A DNA stretch of 64,000 nt from Paenibacillus sp. FSL H7-0331 (GTDB lineage Bacteria; Bacillota; Bacilli; Paenibacillales; NBRC-103111): positions 186,001-250,000 of the forward strand of contig NZ_MRTH01000010.1 of the NCBI RefSeq assembly GCF_001956045.1. The letters run 5' to 3'. Shown piece after piece: positions 9,342 to 18,578 of this stretch. The notes beneath the pieces are model-generated. The model searched no databases. It was not told the DNA's origin and saw only the letters and a program-made list of their open reading frames with translations. The translations under genes were made by a program, and so were the position numbers. The first letter of the stretch is position 1. Each line of letters starts with the position of its first letter.

Positions 9342-10154
9342 TCAATGTTTTCCATGCAATAAGTGCTCGTCGTATGCAGGCTTCAAGCTTGTTGATATCA
9401 TACTAGCCTTGCTGATCATCTCTCTAAAGCTCGAAGAAGCGTAATTGTGATCGAAACCGTTAATATAACCTACTGCTGCCGATAATGTAATATTCATCAC
9501 ATGCATCGGCTCCGTCAGCTGCTGAATCAGCTTCTCTACTTCCTGTAATTTCCTTGTTGAAATAATGACGAACTCGTCACCGCCATATCTGCATATGTAA
9601 TCCTGTTCATTCGTTATGTTTTTAAGCAGGGTTGAAAAATGAATAAGTACATCATCACCGACTGGATGTCCATGCTTTTTATTAATAAGGCCAAAATCAT
9701 TCAGATCTATAAACAAAATATGAAACATCCGATTCAGAGCAACAAAATGATTAAACACATATTCCATATACGCGGATCGATATAAGCCTGTTAACAGATC
9801 CTCATATTTGCCAAGTGTTGTTTTTAGCACCTCTCTGGTTACAATGCCCTCTGCGTGATTTCCATCTTTGACAATTAAGCGTTTTACTTGATGCTGCTCC
9901 ATGATAGAAATAGCATCTCCAATAAAGGTTGACTTGGGAATACAAATCGGATTTCCCGTCATCGCATCTGCAACGATCCGGTTGGGATGAACCGAACGTA
10001 TATCTTTGGAAGTCAGAATACCGGTAATCTGACCTTGATCATTCACCACAAGTGAATTGACACCGAGTTCATCCATCAGCCTGGCTGCATATTGAACACT
10101 TTTGCCAGAAGTGATATATTGCAGCTGTTCCGATATCAAGTCCTCCACCTTCAA
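9342..10154 (-). CDS. CBS-pair GGDEF protein (putative diguanylate cyclase)
   Basis: The 270-aa cytoplasmic protein has two CBS domains at about 1-120 and a GGDEF domain at about 125-260. The active-site motif RYGGDEF and the metal loop FIDLNDF are intact, so cyclic-di-GMP synthesis is plausible. The inhibitory RxxD site expected five residues before GGDEF reads NEQD, so product inhibition through it is unlikely. CBS pairs usually bind adenine nucleotides, suggesting energy-state control. The start is a TTG that overlaps the TGA of the preceding gene by four bases (TTGA), with GGGAGG upstream. Confidence 0.88.
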   Translation of the reverse strand: MKVEDLISEQLQYITSGKSVQYAARLMDELGVNSLVVNDQGQITGILTSKDIRSVHPNRIVADAMTGNPICIPKSTFIGDAISIMEQHQVKRLIVKDGNHAEGIVTREVLKTTLGKYEDLLTGLYRSAYMEYVFNHFVALNRMFHILFIDLNDFGLINKKHGHPVGDDVLIHFSTLLKNITNEQDYICRYGGDEFVIISTRKLQEVEKLIQQLTEPMHVMNITLSAAVGYINGFDHNYASSSFREMISKASMISTSLKPAYDEHLLHGKH

Positions 10155-10546
10155 TTTAATTCTACCTCCCGCTCAACGAACATCGTAAATTTCAACTCGG
10201 CTCGCAATACCATGCATTCATTCACCATACAATCGGCTTCCTCCATAATAATTTCCAGCAGTAGCTGCTGATCCATCATTTCCAATAAGGAGCGACGAAT
10301 TAATATTCCCTCCACCTTGGGGTGATCAATTTTTAATACTGTAAATTGTTCGGGGGAGAGCGCTTCCGCCATGCGCATAACAGCTTCGGGTCCCACTGGA
10401 GCCTGCTTGCCGATGATTAATAAATCCTGCATGGGGGGTAGTTCGAATTCACTGATAACCATGGACAAATTAGCTTTTCGGGAATAAGAAGACTTATTTC
10501 TCATCAATAACATCCTTAAACTATTTTGACTTGGGGGAACTTTCAT
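10151..10546 (-). CDS. Hypothetical protein coupled to CBS-GGDEF protein
   Basis: I do not recognise this protein of up to 131 aa. It has no signal peptide or membrane helix, a core DLLIIGKQAPVGPEAVMRMA, and a C-terminal part rich in Glu, Met and Leu with two Cys (EEADCMVNECMV). The first ATG (10546) has no ribosome site; an in-frame ATG beginning MRNKSSYS, preceded by AAGGA, is a better start and would shorten it by about 15 residues. The stop overlaps the TTG start of the diguanylate cyclase gene, so the pair is translationally coupled and may act together. Confidence 0.6.
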   Translation of the reverse strand: MKVPPSQNSLRMLLMRNKSSYSRKANLSMVISEFELPPMQDLLIIGKQAPVGPEAVMRMAEALSPEQFTVLKIDHPKVEGILIRRSLLEMMDQQLLLEIIMEEADCMVNECMVLRAELKFTMFVEREVELN

Positions 10547-10705
10547 AAATATGTATTAAATATACATGAAAGTGCTACCAAAATCCACTATTAATCGACA
10601 ATGATTACCATTTATTAGGCCTTATTTACCACTTTTATTATGATCCTCCGTTTAATAATACCAGGATGAAAGTATGATATGGAAAGCAGCTTCAATTAAA
10701 AACAA

Positions 10706-10773
10706 AAAAGGCGCTCTTCACTTGGTGGGATGTTTGTCCGTAACACCACCCCCAAAGAAAGGAGCACCTTTTA
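10706..10773 (-). terminator. Terminator after the fused oxidoreductase-deaminase gene
   Basis: On the minus strand AAAAGGTGCTC pairs with GAGCGCCTTTT (one G-U pair) and TTTTTTG follows; an inner GGTGG/CCACC stem extends it. It closes the operon that starts at 20327. Confidence 0.75.
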
Positions 10774-10779
10774 TAAAAT

Positions 10780-12567
10780 TTACTTCGATAACACGGATAA
10801 TAACGATTCCCCAAACGAATCCTGATCTACATAAAGTGTACAACTGGGATGTGTACGAAGAATAGTAGACGGATTGGCTGTCGTTATCGGCATGTTTAAT
10901 GTACGGTGAACGGCCTCCCGTTTAGTCAGGCCAGGGACCATGCAAAACAGCTCAGACGCAGACATCAGGGCAGGAATGGTTAAAGTAAGCGCATGCGTAG
11001 GCACTGATTGCAATTTCGGGAAACATCCGTCATTCACCTGCTGCTGTCGGCATGCATCCTCCAGTACAATAGGTTTGATCATAGCCAGATCTGCAAAGTC
11101 CGCTACCGGCGGATCGTTAAAGGCGATATGTCCATTCTCTCCGATACCGAGAAAGACAAAATCGATCGGTGCCTCCTGCAATAACTCCGCATATCTGTGA
11201 CATTCCATCTCCACGTCAAGGCTGCCATCAATGAGATGCACAACACCTGGGTTCACTTTATCGAAAATGCTACTTTTCAGAAACTCCGCAAAGCGCTGAG
11301 GCGAACCTTGCGGCAGCCCTATGTACTCATCCATATGAAATGCAGTGATTCGCTCCCAGTCGAGACCCTCCTCTTGGCATAACTGCTCCAGAAACTCATT
11401 CTGAGAAGGGGCTGCTGCAAATACGATACGTACACGCTCCTGCTCCGCAAGTCGTTTGCGTACGGCCTGTGCCGCCTGTCGTCCAGCCGCTGCACCTAAT
11501 TCGCGTCTTCCTCTATATACGTTCACCTGCAAATTTTCAACCTTCAGACTTTGATGCGGTTTATCCAACACGACTTCACACTGCCTGTTAGAAGATTCAT
11601 AGGTACCCAGAATGATTTCAAGCGCATGAATACCTTCTTCCCCTGGGATAATCGGTGCGCGATGTTCCTGAACAGCCAGAGCCATATCGCGAAGCTGCAG
11701 ACGGTGTCCGTCAGGGATAACCTGGAACGGCTCAAATGCAGGGATCTCCAGCTCTTCACCATTCACCTTTAGCAGCTCAATGTCGTCTTCCTTGTAAATG
11801 AGGGTTCCCCGTTCCCCATGGATCTCCAGCCGTTGGCCTAAGTCAGGATATACCGTTGTAGTGATTTCCATGACACCCATGGCGCCATTATGGAAGCTGA
11901 GCAGCGAAACGGCGGTATCCTCTACCTCAATTTGTCTTAACATCGTGTTTGCTCGTCCATAGATGGATTTGACCGGACCCACCAGCCATTGCAGCAGGTC
12001 AACCGTGTGAATCCCCTGATTCATCATGGAACCGCCCCCGTCAATCGCCCATGTCCCCCTCCAGCCGGCACTGTCATAATACTGCTGGCTGCGGTATATT
12101 TTCACATAGGCATCACAAAGACTTAATTTTCCCAGTCCGCCATCAGCGATAAACTGCTTAACAAATTGGGCGGCGGGAGACATTCTTCTTGGAAAAATCG
12201 TCGCAAGCAGAACACCCTGCTCCTTGCATTCCCGAATCATCCGATACGCATCTTCCATATGGATCGCCATGGGCTTCTCCACCACCACATGTTTGCCCGC
12301 TCTTGCGGCAAGCAGTGTTTGCTCAGCGTGGTATCCGCTTGGTGTACAAATGCAAACAACCTCGATCTCATCATTCTGCAGCATATCCTCGAGCTGTACG
12401 TACAGCTGACCTCCATGCTTTTCTGCAAATTGCCTTCCTTTCTCCTCATTCTTTTCACATATGGCAACCAGTTCCGCCTCTTCGATCTCGTGGATAGCAT
12501 TTGCATGAATCTCGGCAATGACACCACATCCCAGAATGCCAAATTTGGTCTTCTTTACTGTGCTCAT
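10780..12567 (-). CDS. Fusion: Gfo/Idh/MocA oxidoreductase + NagB-like sugar-phosphate deaminase
   Basis: A single 595-aa frame joins two enzymes. Residues 1-345 are a Gfo/Idh/MocA dehydrogenase with Rossmann motif GILGCGVIAEIHA and the EKPMA motif that carries the catalytic Lys. Residues about 350-595 are a glucosamine-6-phosphate deaminase/isomerase-like domain with FHMDEYIGLP (catalytic Asp), GIGENGHIAFNDPP (catalytic His) and a lid Lys in GLTKRE. Separate genes are the usual form. The gene overlaps the upstream oxidoreductase by four bases and is last in an ABC/two-component operon. An amino-sugar or amino-glycoside substrate is inferred. The frame is uninterrupted across the junction, so the fusion is real unless sequencing erred. 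Confidence 0.87.
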   Translation of the reverse strand: MSTVKKTKFGILGCGVIAEIHANAIHEIEEAELVAICEKNEEKGRQFAEKHGGQLYVQLEDMLQNDEIEVVCICTPSGYHAEQTLLAARAGKHVVVEKPMAIHMEDAYRMIRECKEQGVLLATIFPRRMSPAAQFVKQFIADGGLGKLSLCDAYVKIYRSQQYYDSAGWRGTWAIDGGGSMMNQGIHTVDLLQWLVGPVKSIYGRANTMLRQIEVEDTAVSLLSFHNGAMGVMEITTTVYPDLGQRLEIHGERGTLIYKEDDIELLKVNGEELEIPAFEPFQVIPDGHRLQLRDMALAVQEHRAPIIPGEEGIHALEIILGTYESSNRQCEVVLDKPHQSLKVENLQVNVYRGRRELGAAAGRQAAQAVRKRLAEQERVRIVFAAAPSQNEFLEQLCQEEGLDWERITAFHMDEYIGLPQGSPQRFAEFLKSSIFDKVNPGVVHLIDGSLDVEMECHRYAELLQEAPIDFVFLGIGENGHIAFNDPPVADFADLAMIKPIVLEDACRQQQVNDGCFPKLQSVPTHALTLTIPALMSASELFCMVPGLTKREAVHRTLNMPITTANPSTILRTHPSCTLYVDQDSFGESLLSVLSK

Positions 12568-13589
12568 ACCTGTCGCTTCCTTTCCTGCGTATTTAAATGG
12601 ATAACAAGATCATCCGCCGTGATGGTCGCTTCGGACGTCTTGAGAATGTCATCCTGAGACACAGTAGCATCTTCTCCTTGAATACGCCGTATAAAGTCGC
12701 TTGTAATGGAATGCTTCGGCTGTTCAAGTGGAACCAATCCCATAGGCGATTGATTCGTCAATTGGATCATAACGGTATCCTTCTGCAGCAGAGGATCGCC
12801 TTGCAGACGAAGCTCGGCACAACCCTCGGTACCTGTTACGAAGATACGGCCATCCCCCCAAGTCCAGCTCTGGCTTGGCGTGTGCCAATCCGTATATAGC
12901 TGGGCAGTGATACATTCCTCCATGACGACCTGTACGCTGGCCGTGTTATAGAAGGTCGGGTATTCAGGCAAAATCGTTTTGCCGACATACCCGTTAATCG
13001 TTTCTATTTCTTTACCGGTCAACCATCGCAAAAGATCGAAATCGTGCACCAGCAGATCAATCAGGATACCGCCAGACTGCTGTTTGGAGAAGAACCACGC
13101 GGGTCTTTTCGCTGCATCCAGTCGATGAGGCTTGCGCATGCCGATCGAGACGATATCGCCCAGTACCCCTTGATCAATCTGTTTCTTTAAGGTGTAGATT
13201 GCGGGATGAAATCGTTCGGTAAGCAGCATCCCGACTTGAATTCTCCCCCGTTCGATCACTGCCTTCAGCCGCTCCAGCCCTTCTGTGCTCGTAACAGCCG
13301 GTTTATCGATCATGATAGGTTTGTCATGGCTTTCACATAACTCAATCACATTAATCTTTTGATCATTAATCGATGCACAGCCGACAATCGATACCGACTC
13401 GCCCAGCAGGCTTTCTTTCTCTTTCACAAGAGGGATTCCGAATTTATCTGCAAAGCTTTGTGCCAGCTCCACATTCTCATCCTCGTAGATTCCGGCACAT
13501 GTATATCCGAGCTCAAGCATCTCACTGATAAATATTCCGATATGCGCATGCTGACAACCAATAATTGAAAACTGACGAGCATTCATCAT
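12564..13589 (-). CDS. Gfo/Idh/MocA family oxidoreductase
   Basis: A 341-aa NAD(P)-dependent dehydrogenase with an N-terminal Rossmann fold. The nucleotide loop is atypical (SIIGCQHAHIGIFISE, with H and Q where Gly is common), followed by the usual DKPAVT catalytic-Lys motif and a C-terminal beta-sheet domain with LVHDFDLLRWLTG. The start at 13587-13589 is preceded by GGGGAT; an ATG farther out (13607) has a poorly spaced site. It overlaps the fusion gene by four bases. Family members oxidise sugars or act in redox-assisted glycoside cleavage; the substrate here is unknown. Confidence 0.88.
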   Translation of the reverse strand: MMNARQFSIIGCQHAHIGIFISEMLELGYTCAGIYEDENVELAQSFADKFGIPLVKEKESLLGESVSIVGCASINDQKINVIELCESHDKPIMIDKPAVTSTEGLERLKAVIERGRIQVGMLLTERFHPAIYTLKKQIDQGVLGDIVSIGMRKPHRLDAAKRPAWFFSKQQSGGILIDLLVHDFDLLRWLTGKEIETINGYVGKTILPEYPTFYNTASVQVVMEECITAQLYTDWHTPSQSWTWGDGRIFVTGTEGCAELRLQGDPLLQKDTVMIQLTNQSPMGLVPLEQPKHSITSDFIRRIQGEDATVSQDDILKTSEATITADDLVIHLNTQERKRQV

Positions 13590-13675
13590 TGTAAATCCCC
13601 ATTTCACCCAAATATAATAGCAGAACAGGATAGAAGCCCATCGTTAGACAGTCTTCTAGATGTAAAATTATTCTA

Positions 13676-15031
13676 TTAATTGTTCTTCTCGAAGATTTTG
13701 TCGGCTTCTTTACGGAAATCAGCGACCGCCTCATCAATGGTCACTTTACCAAATTGCTGCTTTTGCACTGTTTGTTCAAACAGCTTGGTCACTTCACCCG
13801 TCCCTTTAGGTCCACCATCATACATCGAAGGTTTATCGCTGGTCACATGCTGCAGCATTTTCACCATTTTCTTATCACGCTCATTGAATTTCGCGGTCAG
13901 GTACTCCAGCATTTTTTTATTTTCCGGCATGCCTCTTTCCGTTTCCAATATATCTGCCGCTTCCTTCGAATTCAGGAAAAAATCAAGGAACATTGCTACT
14001 TCCTTCGGATACTTCGTTTTGGCCGAAGCGGAAAGGAACATCGCCGGTAAAATCGCACTGCCGGATTGTTTATCCTTCGGATAAGAAACCATATCGATTT
14101 TATCCTTCATCACATTCTCATATGCCGGGAACGTAGCTGTAAATTGAGGTCCCATGATGGGAACAATCCCCTTCATTAACCCATCCTTATTAGGATCAGC
14201 ATTACCGATTGGCAGGAACGAAGCGGTCATGGTAGCTGGCGGTACAATGCCTTCCTTACGAGCGTCATCCCACATTTTCAGCCAGTTTGTGAACGTCGGG
14301 TCCGTGTAGCCGAGTCGGTTATCCTTATAAAGCTGCTCACCGACAGAAAACACATAATACATGTAGGCTTCCAAGGATGTCGACATATCGAATGCACCGT
14401 ATACTTTATCTCCAAGCTTGGACTTCACTTCACGTGCCTTATCAAAATATTCCTTCCAGGTCATGTCGAGCTTCGGAGGCTCAACCCCTGCCTGTTGGTA
14501 CATTTCTTTATTGTAGATTAAGACGGAGGCATTATCGGAAACCGGCAATCCGGTCAGCTTGCCTTTAACCGTTCCTTGATTCTTCACCACATCCGCATTC
14601 AAATCATCAACTTTGAGCTCCTTACCCACTTGAGGAGTGAGGTCGGCGAGCACACCACGATCCGAATATTCCTTAATGTAGAGAATACTCATCTGCATGA
14701 TATCAGGAACATTGTTGCCGGCCACCTGGGTGGACAGCTTCTCCCAGTACCCATCAAAGCTCGTATATTCCGGTTTAATTTTGATATTCGGATGGAGCTG
14801 TTGGAACTTGTCAATGACCTTCAGCGTTCTGTCGTGCCGTCCTTGACTTCCCCACCAGGCAAATCTCAGCTCCACGTTCTGCTGGGCTTGTGTTTGTTTG
14901 GGATCGACTTTCTCTGTAGTGGTTGCTTGGTTCTTCTCCGTAGGAACACATCCGGCCATAAGGCCTCCTAATAAGGTTAAACTTAGTAACGAGCTGAAAA
15001 ATGTGCGGCTCCTTGCATGATGACTAGCCAT
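13676..15031 (-). CDS. Sugar ABC transporter substrate-binding lipoprotein
   Basis: This 451-aa family 1 solute-binding protein has a signal peptide ending at lipobox LMAGC and a short linker before LRFAWWGSQGRHDRT. Internal motifs such as LTGLPVSDNASVLIYNKEMY are typical for sugar binders. It lies between the response-regulator gene and the oxidoreductase genes; the 111-base gap upstream holds TATAAT on the minus strand and could carry an extra promoter. It should serve the permeases at 18579-20327. Confidence 0.92.
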   Translation of the reverse strand: MASHHARSRTFFSSLLSLTLLGGLMAGCVPTEKNQATTTEKVDPKQTQAQQNVELRFAWWGSQGRHDRTLKVIDKFQQLHPNIKIKPEYTSFDGYWEKLSTQVAGNNVPDIMQMSILYIKEYSDRGVLADLTPQVGKELKVDDLNADVVKNQGTVKGKLTGLPVSDNASVLIYNKEMYQQAGVEPPKLDMTWKEYFDKAREVKSKLGDKVYGAFDMSTSLEAYMYYVFSVGEQLYKDNRLGYTDPTFTNWLKMWDDARKEGIVPPATMTASFLPIGNADPNKDGLMKGIVPIMGPQFTATFPAYENVMKDKIDMVSYPKDKQSGSAILPAMFLSASAKTKYPKEVAMFLDFFLNSKEAADILETERGMPENKKMLEYLTAKFNERDKKMVKMLQHVTSDKPSMYDGGPKGTGEVTKLFEQTVQKQQFGKVTIDEAVADFRKEADKIFEKNN

Positions 15032-15142
15032 TGTTGATACACCCCTTATCCATTTACTTGCTTACCTAACTATTATAAAATTTGTGGATTTTAATAGAAT
15101 AAGAGAAATCTACAAAATATATTGAAAATATACGGACTGTTA

Positions 15143-16747
15143 TTAATGATTAAACTCGGAAGGATTTAATCCCGTATGTTTTTTGAATAATTGGCTGAAA
15201 TAGGCATGGTTCTTATAACCGACCAATTCAGAAATTTCAAAGATCTTATAGTTGCCGCTGAGCATAAGCTCCTTGGCTTTGCCCATACGGATTCGCGTCA
15301 TATAGCTGTTGTAGTTTTCTCCGGTTTCCTGCTTAAAAATCTGACTCAAGTAATTCCGGGTCAAATAAACCTTATCCGCCAAAACATCGAGAGTGATGTC
15401 TTCGGCATAATGCTCCTGCACATAGCGCATGATGAAATCAATCGTTTTCCGATGCTTCTGGCTGCTCCTTCGATTCATAACCTCACAGATCGGGAGCAGC
15501 AGCTCTCGCAGCCAGGCGGCAAAATCAGGAATGCTGTACAGAAGCTCAAGTTCCTTGTACATGTTGAAGCCGGCATGAATATCCTCGATCTGCAAGCCGT
15601 GATCATACAGAGCCAATGCCAGGATGCCAACGATATCGACGGAAAATTCCCTTAGCACGCTGATGCTCGGCACGTCGCCCTTATGCAGCGATTTGGTCAG
15701 CTCTGTGATTCGTTCCTCTACCAAATCCTCTTGGCCTGATATAACGGCATCGATGATAACCTGATAGCTTTCCATGGGACGGCGCGTAACCGTTTTGGAC
15801 ATATCCTTAACATCCTCGGCGACGATAAGCTGCTTATTCCGCATTTCTTCCCGCTCCGCCAACAAATCAACAGCAGCCGAATAAGATTTAGGAATGTCGG
15901 AAATATGCTCCCCGATGAAGCCAACAGAAGCCCATACCTGCAGCTTTAAGTACTTTTGTATTTTTCCCAAAAATTCGTGCGCTATTTCCTTAACCTGCAG
16001 CTTCACATGGTCCTTTTTCACATGAGATGGCGTCGAGACAATAACCGTAATTAAATTACGCTGAATGTCGGCCACGTACACGCCCTTCTTGCTTTGAGAC
16101 AGCTCATCCACAATATTACTGATAGCATATGCAAACAGGGATACATCGCTCGGTTTAAAGCTCCGCTCCCGATTCATGAAAAATTCAATTAATAAAACGG
16201 TGAAATATTGTCCGGACAAATCGATCTTCAAATATTCGGACACTTTGCGATAAAATGGCGTATGGCAAAATTCCGGTTCAAGCAGCCCTTTAAACATCTG
16301 CTTTTTCGTGATCGGCAGGTTGTATTCCAGAAGCTCTCGCAGCTCCTTGTCTTCCCTCTCGGAAGCCGCCCTTTTCTCAATTTTAAGTGCCGTTTCCTGA
16401 AGCACACGTTCAATTTCATCGAGTGTCGCCGGTTTGGATAAGTAATCGTTAACCTTCAGCTTTACTGCAGATTGAGCGTATTTAAAATCCTCATAGCCGC
16501 TCAGGATAATAACTTCCACCATATTTCCGTCTTCGCGTACAGCTTTAAGCATTTCGATTCCATCCATCACAGGCATAAAAATATCGGTCAATATGAGTTC
16601 AGGTCGGTGAAACCGGATCTTATCCAATCCATCTCTGCCGTTCCTGGCGGTTGCCACCACCTCAATCCCGAATTCGTTCCAACGCACATTACGAGTAAGA
16701 CCCTGAATCGTGGTGATGTCATCATCGATAATTACCGCTTTGATCAT
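15143..16747 (-). CDS. YesN-family response regulator (REC + AraC HTH)
   Basis: A 534-aa regulator with a receiver domain at 3-120 (D8/D9, phospho-acceptor D55 in LTDIFMP, Lys in YLSKPATLDE) and an AraC-type HTH at about 430-530 (ADKVYLTRNYLSQIFKQ). The start codon overlaps the kinase stop by four bases, so translation is coupled. It probably activates the surrounding sugar operon. Same length and layout as the regulator at 1127-2731, but clearly divergent in sequence. Confidence 0.93.
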   Translation of the reverse strand: MIKAVIIDDDITTIQGLTRNVRWNEFGIEVVATARNGRDGLDKIRFHRPELILTDIFMPVMDGIEMLKAVREDGNMVEVIILSGYEDFKYAQSAVKLKVNDYLSKPATLDEIERVLQETALKIEKRAASEREDKELRELLEYNLPITKKQMFKGLLEPEFCHTPFYRKVSEYLKIDLSGQYFTVLLIEFFMNRERSFKPSDVSLFAYAISNIVDELSQSKKGVYVADIQRNLITVIVSTPSHVKKDHVKLQVKEIAHEFLGKIQKYLKLQVWASVGFIGEHISDIPKSYSAAVDLLAEREEMRNKQLIVAEDVKDMSKTVTRRPMESYQVIIDAVISGQEDLVEERITELTKSLHKGDVPSISVLREFSVDIVGILALALYDHGLQIEDIHAGFNMYKELELLYSIPDFAAWLRELLLPICEVMNRRSSQKHRKTIDFIMRYVQEHYAEDITLDVLADKVYLTRNYLSQIFKQETGENYNSYMTRIRMGKAKELMLSGNYKIFEISELVGYKNHAYFSQLFKKHTGLNPSEFNH

Positions 16748-18510
16748 GAAACTTCTCCTTCGTAAGGTCTGGGTGCCTCTGTAAGCATTTTGGGCAAGGA
16801 CAAGACAACCTTGGTTCCCACATCGATTTGACTGTACAAGTGCACCCCAAAGTTTGCGCCAAAATACAGCTGAATGCGTTCATGTACATTACGTATGCCA
16901 TTATGCTCTCTGCTTGGGTCAGCACCACCCACATCCATCCCAATTCCGTTGTCTTCAATGGCCAAATATATACTCCGTTCGTCTTCCCATCCAGTAATCT
17001 TAATCATACCCTCACCACGGGAATGAAGCCCATGAATCAGGGCATTTTCTACAAATGGCTGGATGATCAGTTTAGGCGTGTAGTAGGTTTTTAACGAATC
17101 CGGTACCGAGATATCGAACTGAATCTTGTGTTTATGCCTGATTCTTTGCAGCTCCACATAACAATGCAGATGCTCAAGCTCCCTCTTCACCGTAATGAAG
17201 GTAGCTCCGCTGGATAGACCGATACGCAGCATCTTGCCAAGTAGAGCCAACATTTGGCTGATTTCCTTGCTACCTGATTCAATCGCATGCCAATTAATCA
17301 TATCTAAAGTATTGTACAAAAAGTGCGGGTTAATCTGCTCCTGCAGGATTTGGATCTCTGCTTCTCTTTTTTTCAGATGCTGCTCTTCCACCTGAACGAT
17401 CAGCCGATCTATACGCTCCGTCATTTGATTGAAATTCGCATTCAAATGTCCGAACTCATTCTCATAATCATTATCGATCTGAACGTTCAGCTTGCCAATT
17501 TTCATTAGGTTCATAGAATGAGTCAGTTTTCGAATGGGCGCAGCGAATTGTCGGGATAATAAGAACGCCATAATAATAGCGAGCAGAATACACAGGACAG
17601 ATGCAATTAAAATAACGGTTTCTATCCTGCGGCTTCCTTTGGTAATATCCTCCCAGGGAATAACGTCCATCGTTATCCACAGCGTTCGATCCTGCTTATT
17701 CCAGATGATTAATTCCTTCTTCTCCAGCTTCGCTATTGCGAATTGCTCCGATTCCGATTGTGCCAATATAGCAGCCAGCTCGTTCCTATGACTCTCATAG
17801 GTAACGGCTTCTCCAGACGCATCGTTAAATTCCGCAATCAGCCGGGAATGTGTATCGAGCACAAATCGGCTTACATGGGTGCCGCTGCTCGAAACAATCT
17901 TTTGCACAAAAGGCATTTTTAAATTCACAACAAGGATACCGATCTCCTTGCCCGAGGGGGACAGCACTTTGCGGGCAAAGCTGACAACAAGCCGATCTTC
18001 GGGAGCATAGCTGCCTACCTCAACGGGGTGTGTGCCTATCCAGCAGTAGTCGGCATCCTTGATCTCGTTATACCAGGAGCTTCTTTCGATGATTTGATAA
18101 TCGTACACGCCGCTGCCTGCAATATGCTTGTCTACGCTGGTATCTTTGGCATACAGCTGTAAGGAGTGAATGCCTTCTTTGACATAGCTGGGTCGGCTCA
18201 GCATATCCACAATGTCTGAATTTTGCCCAATCCGCTCGAAGGATTGCTCGCTGAGCTGCAAATAATGGATCAGCTTCGGGTTGCTGGCGAGGACAAGTGA
18301 ATCATATTCGACGGATTGCAGCTGAATATCCAGCTGTTTATTGATTTCGTTCAATAAAAGTTTTCTTGAAGAGATCGTTTGCTCCACGACTTCCTGATTC
18401 GTAATATAATAGCTTGTAATACCGAGAAGCATGATCAATAATGCTGAAATGATAATGAAGGAAGCAAAGAAAGTTACCTGGAATGAAAAGGTTTTAAATG
18501 GATTCTTCAT
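16744..18510 (-). CDS. YesM-family sensor histidine kinase
   Basis: The kinase has a first membrane helix at about residues 12-35, an extracytoplasmic sensor of about 260 residues, a second helix, HAMP, the H-box INPHFLYNTLDMINW, QPFVENALIHGL and a G-box IEDNGIGMD. I prefer the ATG at 18508-18510 (588 aa), which has AGGTGAT eight bases upstream, over the GTG four codons earlier. It follows the MalG-type permease gene by 68 bases and is translationally coupled to the regulator. It likely senses the sugar handled by this operon. Confidence 0.92.
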   Translation of the reverse strand: MKNPFKTFSFQVTFFASFIIISALLIMLLGITSYYITNQEVVEQTISSRKLLLNEINKQLDIQLQSVEYDSLVLASNPKLIHYLQLSEQSFERIGQNSDIVDMLSRPSYVKEGIHSLQLYAKDTSVDKHIAGSGVYDYQIIERSSWYNEIKDADYCWIGTHPVEVGSYAPEDRLVVSFARKVLSPSGKEIGILVVNLKMPFVQKIVSSSGTHVSRFVLDTHSRLIAEFNDASGEAVTYESHRNELAAILAQSESEQFAIAKLEKKELIIWNKQDRTLWITMDVIPWEDITKGSRRIETVILIASVLCILLAIIMAFLLSRQFAAPIRKLTHSMNLMKIGKLNVQIDNDYENEFGHLNANFNQMTERIDRLIVQVEEQHLKKREAEIQILQEQINPHFLYNTLDMINWHAIESGSKEISQMLALLGKMLRIGLSSGATFITVKRELEHLHCYVELQRIRHKHKIQFDISVPDSLKTYYTPKLIIQPFVENALIHGLHSRGEGMIKITGWEDERSIYLAIEDNGIGMDVGGADPSREHNGIRNVHERIQLYFGANFGVHLYSQIDVGTKVVLSLPKMLTEAPRPYEGEVS

Positions 18511-18578
18511 GATAAAGATCACCTACTGTCCAGCCATTTAGCACTAGCATAAGGCCCGTGAACTCCTTTTGTAAACCC

